From Candidimonas sp. SYP-B2681 (GTDB lineage Bacteria; Pseudomonadota; Gammaproteobacteria; Burkholderiales; Burkholderiaceae_B): DNA of 40,660 nucleotides. The position numbers and the translations under genes are program-made. Of the stretch, positions 35,357 through 40,660 are shown piece by piece (position 1 is the first letter of the stretch; every line of letters begins with the position of its first letter). The stretch spans positions 1-40,660 of the forward strand of contig NZ_RYDV01000011.1 in assembly GCF_003971065.1 (NCBI RefSeq). Direction: 5' to 3'. The notes under the pieces were generated by a model. The model did no database searches. It was not told where the DNA came from and worked only from the letters and a program-made list of their open reading frames with translations.

Positions 35357-36127
35357 ATGCTGAATATCAAAGATTTACACGCGTCGGTTGAAAACAAGGC
35401 TATTTTGCGCGGCCTTGATCTGACGGTGAATGCAGGTGAAGTTCACGCCATTATGGGGCCTAACGGCTCCGGGAAAAGCACGCTCTCCCAAGTATTGGCG
35501 GGACGCGAAAGCTACACAGTAGAAAGCGGTAGTGTTGAATACATGGGCCAGGATTTGCTGGCAATGCCCATCGAAGAGCGCGCTCGTTCCGGCTTGTTTT
35601 TGGCATTTCAGTATCCGATTGAGATTCCCGGAGTCTCGAACGCGTATTTTCTGAAAGCCGCAGTCAATGCTGTGCGTCGCCACCAAGGCTTGCCTGAGCT
35701 CGATGCAATGGATTTCCTTAAGCGCGTCAAGGCCGAGATGAAGGCAGTGGGCATGAAGGAAGAGTTCTTGTATCGCTCGGTGAATGAGGGCTTCTCGGGT
35801 GGAGAGAAAAAACGCAATGAAATTTTGCAGATGACCTTGCTTGAACCCAAGCTGGCCATACTTGATGAAACCGATTCAGGTCTCGATATCGACGCACTGA
35901 AAGTCGTTGCCGATGGCGTTAATCGCCTTCGTTCCCCTGATCGCGCGCTTGTCGTCATTACCCACTATCAGCGTTTGCTCGACTACATTGTCCCTGATTT
36001 CGTGCATGTTCTGTCGGGTGGAAAAATTGTCCGTTCGGGTGGCCGGGAGCTGGCGCTCGAGCTGGAAGAGCGGGGATACAGCTGGATTAGTGAATTGCCG
36101 CCAACCCAGAAAGGAGCTGCGGCATGA
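35357..36127 (+). CDS. sufC: Fe-S cluster assembly ATPase SufC
   Basis: The 256-aa ABC-type ATPase has Walker [17 protein letters not shown], signature [11 protein letters not shown], Walker [15 protein letters not shown] and the H-loop VITHYQRLL. It powers structural changes of SufBC2D. It has an ideal AAGGAG before the ATG and overlaps the sufD start by four bases. Confidence 0.98.
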   Translation: MLNIKDLHASVENKAILRGLDLTVNAGEVHAIMGPNGSGKSTLSQVLAGRESYTVESGSVEYMGQDLLAMPIEERARSGLFLAFQYPIEIPGVSNAYFLKAAVNAVRRHQGLPELDAMDFLKRVKAEMKAVGMKEEFLYRSVNEGFSGGEKKRNEILQMTLLEPKLAILDETDSGLDIDALKVVADGVNRLRSPDRALVVITHYQRLLDYIVPDFVHVLSGGKIVRSGGRELALELEERGYSWISELPPTQKGAAA

Positions 36128-37431
36128 GCACGGCACAAACCTGGGTGGCCGATTTTGCGGCTCGCGAGCCCGGTTTAGCCGGCGCAGACGTGCCCTGGCT
36201 CGCCGCCATGCGTAGACGAGCCATTGATCGTTTCGCGGCAGAAGGCTGGCCCACTCCGAAAATCGAAAGCTGGCGCCACACCTCGCTCGCTACGCTTGAG
36301 CAACAAGCGTTCTTGCCAGCCAATGAGGTTGATGCAGCGGCGTTGGCCCAGGAGGTCCGCAAGGGAGAACCCGGCCATTGGCTGGTGTTTGTAGATGGCA
36401 AATATAAACCCGAGCTCTCTGACATAGGCGTATTGCCCGCGGGCGCGCAGATCGGTACTTTGCTTCAGGCTTTGGTAGATTCCCCCGATGAAGTGCAAGA
36501 CGGCTTTGGCACGGAGAGTCTCGGGTCGAGCACGGCTGCGTTGAATCTTGCGTTGGCTTCTGATGGGGCTGTTATCCGTCTGGCCCGTGGCGTCGTACTG
36601 GAACAACCAGTGCATCTGCTATTTATCACTGCCAGTGCGCAAGCTGCAAGTTTTTCTCGCAATCTAATCAGTGCCGACACCGGTTCCCAAGCCACTATTG
36701 TGGAACATTATGTAGGCCAGGGCAGCAGCGCGACGCTGACGAATACTGTTACGCGTGCAAAGTTGGCAGCGGACGCTCGTATTACGCACGTAAAGCTGCA
36801 GCAGGAAAGCGAACAAGCTTTCCATCTGGGTGCTCTCGACGTTGAGCAAGGCAAAAGCTCGGTGTTCAACTCTCATTCGATGTCGTTTGGGGCCCGGCTG
36901 GCTCGCCATGAAATCGCCACCACGTTCAATGGGCAACGGTGCGAGACCTTGCTGAATGGCCTGTATTACGTTGACGGGCGTCGACATGTTGACCACCACA
37001 CGGTAATTGGCCATGCGCAGCCGCATGGCGTGAGCCGGGAGTATTATCGCGGCATCCTTACCGATATGGCGCGCGGCGTATTCGGCGGCCGCATTCTTGT
37101 TTCGCCCGGCGCCGATGGCACCGATGCCGTCCAGCGTTCAGACAGCTTGCTACTGTCGCGTATGGCGAAAGCTGATGCACGGCCCGAGCTGGAGATTTAC
37201 GCAGACGACGTCAAGTGTGCACACGGTGCGACAGTGGGCCAGATCGATGAAAACAGCTTGTTCTATTTGCGGGCCCGCGGCCTGGACGAAGTCCATGCGC
37301 GTAATATTCTGACCTACGCATTCGCCGCTCAGGCACTTGAGCGCATTGAGCTGCCATCGCTTCGTCAGCGTGTCGCACACGCCATTCGGGCGCTCTTGCC
37401 GGGTGGGACTAGTTTGGGAGAGCTTGCATGA
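36124..37431 (+). CDS. sufD: Fe-S cluster assembly protein SufD
   Basis: The 435-aa protein shares the SufB-like beta-helix; H367 in [19 protein letters not shown] corresponds to H360 of Escherichia coli, where it pairs with SufB E434 at the site of nascent cluster formation. The N-terminus is a helical cap ([31 protein letters not shown]). Start and stop codons overlap the neighbours by four bases each (ATGA). Confidence 0.96.
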   Translation: MSTAQTWVADFAAREPGLAGADVPWLAAMRRRAIDRFAAEGWPTPKIESWRHTSLATLEQQAFLPANEVDAAALAQEVRKGEPGHWLVFVDGKYKPELSDIGVLPAGAQIGTLLQALVDSPDEVQDGFGTESLGSSTAALNLALASDGAVIRLARGVVLEQPVHLLFITASAQAASFSRNLISADTGSQATIVEHYVGQGSSATLTNTVTRAKLAADARITHVKLQQESEQAFHLGALDVEQGKSSVFNSHSMSFGARLARHEIATTFNGQRCETLLNGLYYVDGRRHVDHHTVIGHAQPHGVSREYYRGILTDMARGVFGGRILVSPGADGTDAVQRSDSLLLSRMAKADARPELEIYADDVKCAHGATVGQIDENSLFYLRARGLDEVHARNILTYAFAAQALERIELPSLRQRVAHAIRALLPGGTSLGELA

Positions 37432-38690
37432 ACGCACCATTGCTAGCTCCCCGGAATGCCAGAATCCTCGATCGGACAGCCGATTTTCCGATTCTATCAA
37501 GGCAGGTGCATGGAAGGCGGCTTGTCTACCTGGATAACGGGGCCACTACGCAGAAACCGGCAGCGGTCATCGACGCTGAGCGCGCTTACTACGAGCTCTC
37601 GAACGCGAATATTCATCGGGGCGTACATTGGCTGTCTCAGCATGCGACTGACCTGTATGAACAAGGCCGTGAACGCGTGCGTAGTTTGCTGAATGCTGCA
37701 CGCCTTGACGAAATCGTGTTCACACGCGGCACGACTGAGGCCATTAACCTGGTGGCTTTCAGCTGGGGTCGGTCGGTGCTGAAAGAGGGCGATGAAATCC
37801 TCCTGACAGGCATGGAGCATCATTCCAACATCGTGCCTTGGCAACTACTGGCTCAGCAAACTGGTGCCGTGATAAAGGTGGTACCCGTTACCGACAGCGG
37901 CGAACTCGATTTGAATGCCTACCGTGCCCTGCTTAACGCACGCACCAAGCTGGTGGGTGTTACCCATGTTTCGAACGCTCTCGGGACGATCAATCCTATT
38001 GTCCAGATGGTGAATCTTGCGCACGAAGTCGGTGCGTTGGTGTTAGTCGACGGCGCTCAGGCAGTGGCGCACCAGATCGTGGATGTCCAGAAGCTTGGTT
38101 GTGATTTTTATGCCTTTTCAGGTCACAAGCTGTATGGACCGACGGGTATTGGCGCCTTGTACGCACGTCACGATATCTTGAAGGACATGCCCCCTTGGCA
38201 GGGCGGTGGCGACATGATCCACACCGTAAGCTTTGATGGAAGCACCTTCGCTGATGCGCCGCAGCGCTTTGAGGCCGGCACTCCGAATATTGCTGGAGTC
38301 GTAGGGCTGGATGCGGCCATAAAGTACGTGCAGGATATCGGCCTGACGGCTATCGCCGCATATGAACAGAATTTGCTTGATTCAGCCACGGCGCAATTAA
38401 CATTATTGCCGGGCATTCAAATGGTAGGTACGGCTCCAAATAAAGCCGGCATCCTGTCATTTTTGGTCGACGGCATACACCCGCATGACTTGGGCACCAT
38501 CCTCGATATGGAAGGCGTTGCGGTTCGGGCCGGTCACCACTGCGCTATGCCATTGATGACCCGTTTTGGAATTCCGGGTACCGCGCGTGCTTCGCTTGCG
38601 CTGTATAACACCGAGGAAGACATTGCGGCTCTTATCGTCGGCTTGAAGAAGGCACAAAAAATGTTTGGAACGGGGCACACGCATGACTGA
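37428..38690 (+). CDS. sufS: cysteine desulfurase SufS
   Basis: The 420-aa PLP enzyme takes sulfur from cysteine. The PLP lysine is K234 (SGHKLYGPTG) and the persulfide cysteine is C372 (VRAGHHCAMPLM). The group II pattern (short catalytic loop) fits SufS and not IscS. The N-terminal DFPILSRQVHGRRLVYLDNGATTQKP is usual. Its last eight bases overlap sufU, its sulfur acceptor, implying coupled synthesis. Confidence 0.97.
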   Translation: MNAPLLAPRNARILDRTADFPILSRQVHGRRLVYLDNGATTQKPAAVIDAERAYYELSNANIHRGVHWLSQHATDLYEQGRERVRSLLNAARLDEIVFTRGTTEAINLVAFSWGRSVLKEGDEILLTGMEHHSNIVPWQLLAQQTGAVIKVVPVTDSGELDLNAYRALLNARTKLVGVTHVSNALGTINPIVQMVNLAHEVGALVLVDGAQAVAHQIVDVQKLGCDFYAFSGHKLYGPTGIGALYARHDILKDMPPWQGGGDMIHTVSFDGSTFADAPQRFEAGTPNIAGVVGLDAAIKYVQDIGLTAIAAYEQNLLDSATAQLTLLPGIQMVGTAPNKAGILSFLVDGIHPHDLGTILDMEGVAVRAGHHCAMPLMTRFGIPGTARASLALYNTEEDIAALIVGLKKAQKMFGTGHTHD

Positions 38691-39138
38691 ACAGTACGGC
38701 GATTTACGTGAGCTTTACCAGGAAGTGATCTTCGATCACAATCGGCATCCTCGAAATTTCCATGCCATGACCGACGCCAATCACACTGCCGACGGACACA
38801 ACCCCTTGTGTGGCGATCAACTGACTATCTACGCGCGTATCCACAATGGAATCGTCGAAGAAGCAAGTTTTGTGGGCCACGGCTGCGCCATTTCGAAAGC
38901 CTCCGCATCGCTCATGACAGAGGCGGTCAAAGGCAAACCGATTAGCGAGGTCGAGTCGCTATTTCATGATATGCATGTGATGTTGACCGAATCGCATCCG
39001 GAAGGGCGTGACTTTGGCAAGCTTGAAGTGCTGTCAGGGGTCCGCGAGTTTCCGGCCCGCGTAAAGTGTGCCACGCTGGCCTGGCACACTTTGCATAATG
39101 CGATTATCCAGGCAAGGGATACCGCTCGTACCGAGTAA
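38683..39138 (+). CDS. sufU: sulfurtransferase SufU (zinc-dependent type)
   Basis: The 151-aa protein has the SufU zinc ligands C43, D45, C68 and C129 (PLCGDQ, GHGCAIS, VKCATLAW), almost at the Bacillus subtilis positions, and the 20-residue insertion before the last Cys that separates SufU from IscU. SufU exchanges its zinc ligand with SufS to receive the persulfide. It replaces SufE in this operon. Gram-negatives more often use SufE, so this Gram-positive-style choice is notable but is known in several betaproteobacteria. Confidence 0.93.
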   Translation: MTEQYGDLRELYQEVIFDHNRHPRNFHAMTDANHTADGHNPLCGDQLTIYARIHNGIVEEASFVGHGCAISKASASLMTEAVKGKPISEVESLFHDMHVMLTESHPEGRDFGKLEVLSGVREFPARVKCATLAWHTLHNAIIQARDTARTE

Positions 39139-39148
39139 GAGGCGCAAC

Positions 39149-39703
39149 ATGAGTTATGCACGGCAAGAAGTCATCGTAAACCGGGATTGCCCGGCAGTCA
39201 CTGTGCCCTATGGTTCTCCCGTAACTATCGAAGAAGGTTGTTCGGCAACGATCACTCAACAGTTGGGCGGCAGTTACACCGTCGTGGTCGAGGGCAATTT
39301 ATATCGAATTGAAGGGGCAGACGGCGATGCGCTGGGTTTTGATCCGATCGAGGAAACAACCCATGTACCCGAAGGGCCTGCCACAGCGCAGTCGATTGAA
39401 GATGCCGCATGGAGTTTGCTGGCGACGTGCTATGACCCGGAAATTCCCATCGATATCGTTAATCTTGGGCTCGTGTACAGCTGCAAGGTTGTTCCGGCGG
39501 GCGACGATCGATTTAACATCGAAGTTCAAATGACTCTTACAGCGCCGGGCTGTGGAATGGGTACCATGATCGCTGATGAAGCGCGCAGTAAATTGCTCTC
39601 TATTCATGGCGTCGAGGAAGTGAAGGTGGATTTGGTGTGGGATCCCCCCTGGAGCCGCGAAATGATCAGCGAACCGGCGCGTTTGCAAATGGGCTTGCTT
39701 TAA
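39149..39703 (+). CDS. sufT: Fe-S assembly protein SufT (DUF59)
   Basis: The 184-aa protein has an N-terminal SufT-specific part (residues 1-80, with VPYGSPVTIEEGCSATITQQLGGSYTVVVEGNLYRI) and the DUF59/MIP18 domain (about 90-184: LLATCYDPEIPIDIVNLGLVYS, MTLTAPGCGMG, VEVDLVWDPPW-like). SufT supports maturation of Fe-S proteins under high demand. The start at 39149 has GAGGCG upstream, 10 bases after sufU. Confidence 0.94.
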   Translation: MSYARQEVIVNRDCPAVTVPYGSPVTIEEGCSATITQQLGGSYTVVVEGNLYRIEGADGDALGFDPIEETTHVPEGPATAQSIEDAAWSLLATCYDPEIPIDIVNLGLVYSCKVVPAGDDRFNIEVQMTLTAPGCGMGTMIADEARSKLLSIHGVEEVKVDLVWDPPWSREMISEPARLQMGLL

Positions 39704-39741
39704 CCTTAACCGGACCTGCTTTTACCCGTCCGTTGAATTGG

Positions 39742-39768
39742 TTCCGCGTGAAGGCGGAATGTTTTTTT
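39742..39768 (+). terminator. intrinsic terminator of the suf operon
   Basis: TTCCGC (39742-39747), loop GTGAAG, GCGGAA (39754-39759), then TG and seven T. It lies 38 bases after sufT and just before the osmC ribosome-binding site, so it also spans the osmC leader. Confidence 0.75.
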
Positions 39769-39784
39769 ACTCAAAGGAGCAGTC

Positions 39785-40210
39785 ATGATCAAGAAAGCAT
39801 CGGCGGTATGGAGAGGCAGTTTCAAGGAAGGCGGGGGCACCATTTCTACCGAGACAGGAGCCCTGAGTAATGCCGGCTATGGCTCTAAGGGTAGATTTGA
39901 AAGCGGCCCTGGAACGAACCCGGAAGAATTGATCGGTGCTGCTCACGCTGGCTGCTTTTCAATGGCTTTGTCACTGATGTTAGGCGAGGCAGGCCTTACG
40001 CCCGACGAAATAGATACGCAGGCCGCCGTAACCTTAGAAAAGGTAGGTGACGGTTTCGCCATTACTTCGAGCCATTTGACCGTCGTTGCGAAGATTCCCG
40101 GGGCTAGTCAGGAAAAATTCGACGAGATAGCCAATTTAGCTAAAGCGGGGTGTCCGGTGTCTAAACTACTTAACGCCAAAATTACCATGGATGCCACACT
40201 TAAAGCCTAA
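39785..40210 (+). CDS. osmC: OsmC organic-hydroperoxide reductase
   Basis: The 141-aa protein reads GTNPEELIGAAHAGCFSMALSLMLGEAG and AKAGCPVSKLLNAKITMDATLKA, near-identical in pattern to Escherichia coli OsmC, with the two reactive cysteines C57 and C123. OsmC reduces organic hydroperoxides in the cytoplasm. AAAGGAG lies 8 bases before the ATG. Being just beyond the suf terminator, it may receive read-through from the suf promoter, which would fit joint control by oxidative stress. Confidence 0.96.
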   Translation: MIKKASAVWRGSFKEGGGTISTETGALSNAGYGSKGRFESGPGTNPEELIGAAHAGCFSMALSLMLGEAGLTPDEIDTQAAVTLEKVGDGFAITSSHLTVVAKIPGASQEKFDEIANLAKAGCPVSKLLNAKITMDATLKA

Positions 40211-40233
40211 TGCATCGGGCTTCAAGTCAAAGC

Positions 40234-40272
40234 GGCGTGCCAGCCTGCCAGAAATAACAGGCTGGGCATGCC
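40234..40272. other. hairpin downstream of osmC
   Basis: CCAGCCTG (40240-40247) and CAGGCTGG (40258-40265) form an 8-bp stem; with one bulged G it extends outward by six more pairs. No T-run is present on the plus strand. It separates the convergent osmC and LuxR-like genes and may act as a bidirectional 3'-end element. Confidence 0.6.
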
Positions 40273-40276
40273 GATA

Positions 40277-40540
40277 TCAAGTCCGGGCTCCAGTATTTTG
40301 CCGCGGCTGCGTAGCGGGTCGCGAATCTACGCTTGCTGGCTCATCAGGTTGCGGCTTTTGAATATCTTCGCATGCTTTTTGCGCTCCGCTGATTGACGCC
40401 CAGCCTAATGTGGCGCCGCGCGATACCGCTGCATAAACAGCTGCATTGCGATTGTGAACATCAAGACGCTGATATAACGTCTCGGTATGCGCCTTCGCTG
40501 TAGCCACCGAAATATTCAGATAGCGCCCCACTGTTTTCAT
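40277..40540 (-). CDS. LuxR-type HTH protein, N-terminally truncated
   Basis: The 87-aa frame holds the recognition part of a LuxR/GerE helix-turn-helix (LNISVATAKAHTETLYQRLDVHNRNAAVYAAV) and a 40-residue Pro/Ala/Asp-rich tail. Upstream in frame only VNSIDPSRRVARTLT precedes the ATG, after a TGA stop, so the receiver or ligand domain expected in such regulators is missing, and the first HTH helix is short by a few residues. It may be a remnant or a frameshifted gene; the reading frame beyond the TGA cannot be judged at the window edge. Confidence 0.6.
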   Translation of the reverse strand: MKTVGRYLNISVATAKAHTETLYQRLDVHNRNAAVYAAVSRGATLGWASISGAQKACEDIQKPQPDEPASVDSRPATQPRQNTGART

Positions 40541-40579
40541 CGTAAGCGTTCGGGCAACCCGTCTCGATGGATCGATGGA

Positions 40580-40594
40580 GTTAACACTGTTAAC
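40580..40594. repeat. paired GTTAAC palindromes
   Basis: GTTAAC, three bases, GTTAAC lies 40 bases before the LuxR-like start. Each half is itself palindromic, so the 15 bases form a near-perfect dyad. It could be an operator; no partner is identified. Confidence 0.4.
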
Positions 40595-40660
40595 TCAACA
40601 AGAGGGTTTCCAGTTATGCGGCAGCAGTTCGCTGATCCGGCTGGCCGGTTGTGTGGGCAG

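Overview
The window looks like chromosome from a betaproteobacterium of the order Burkholderiales, most likely family Alcaligenaceae (the Bordetella/Pusillimonas neighbourhood). This is inferred from gene content: a Bug/TctC-type periplasmic binding protein, a regulatory PTS without a sugar permease, a FimV-truA pair, a ubiK-comM block next to glnK-amtB, and a SigK/RskA-type sigma/anti-sigma pair. No species can be named from the sequence alone. No insertion sequence, phage or CRISPR array is visible.

Layout. 1-5130: the 3' end of fimV, carrying a coding 9-bp tandem repeat, then truA, two membrane subunits of a TRAP transporter, trpF and an unrecognised 100-aa protein. 5183-8230: a strong terminator, tRNA-Val(GAC) on the minus strand, then thrS-infC. 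thrS is preceded by what looks like a complete ribosome-mediated transcription attenuator with a 13-residue, threonine-rich leader peptide; infC starts at AUC. 8294-17102: a block that separates infC from its usual partner rpmI. It holds gshB, a soluble EIIA-HPr-EI chain, convergent glnK-amtB behind a sigma-54 promoter, a Pro/Ala-rich lipoprotein, ubiK, a GST-kappa-type isomerase and comM.

17103-20333: a segment flanked by two 120-bp direct repeats of the comM 3' end, about 92% identical. It contains a 57-aa membrane peptide, an orphan FitA-like antitoxin, and a three-lipoprotein operon (CsgG/HfaB-like, DUF4810, DUF799/GNA1162-like). 20333-25503: the rest of the translation operon, rpmI-rplT-pheS-pheT-ihfA-merR, with its own promoter at the edge of the comM scar. 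25603-31381: a fragment of an AraC regulator, an anti-sigma/sigma pair, and an AtuA-family operon with a Bug receptor. A divergent LysR regulator for that operon is broken by one in-frame amber codon.

31551-40210: an iron-sulfur region with an Atm1-type exporter, an Rrf2 regulator behind a perfect 9-bp inverted repeat between its -35 and -10 elements, then sufB-C-D-S-U-T in a translationally coupled chain, a terminator, and osmC. The window ends in a truncated LuxR-type HTH gene on the minus strand.

The observations most worth following are the thrS attenuator, the comM scar with the split of infC from rpmI, the nonsense-interrupted LysR, the suf operator with its SufU/SufT-type operon, and the coding minisatellite in fimV.
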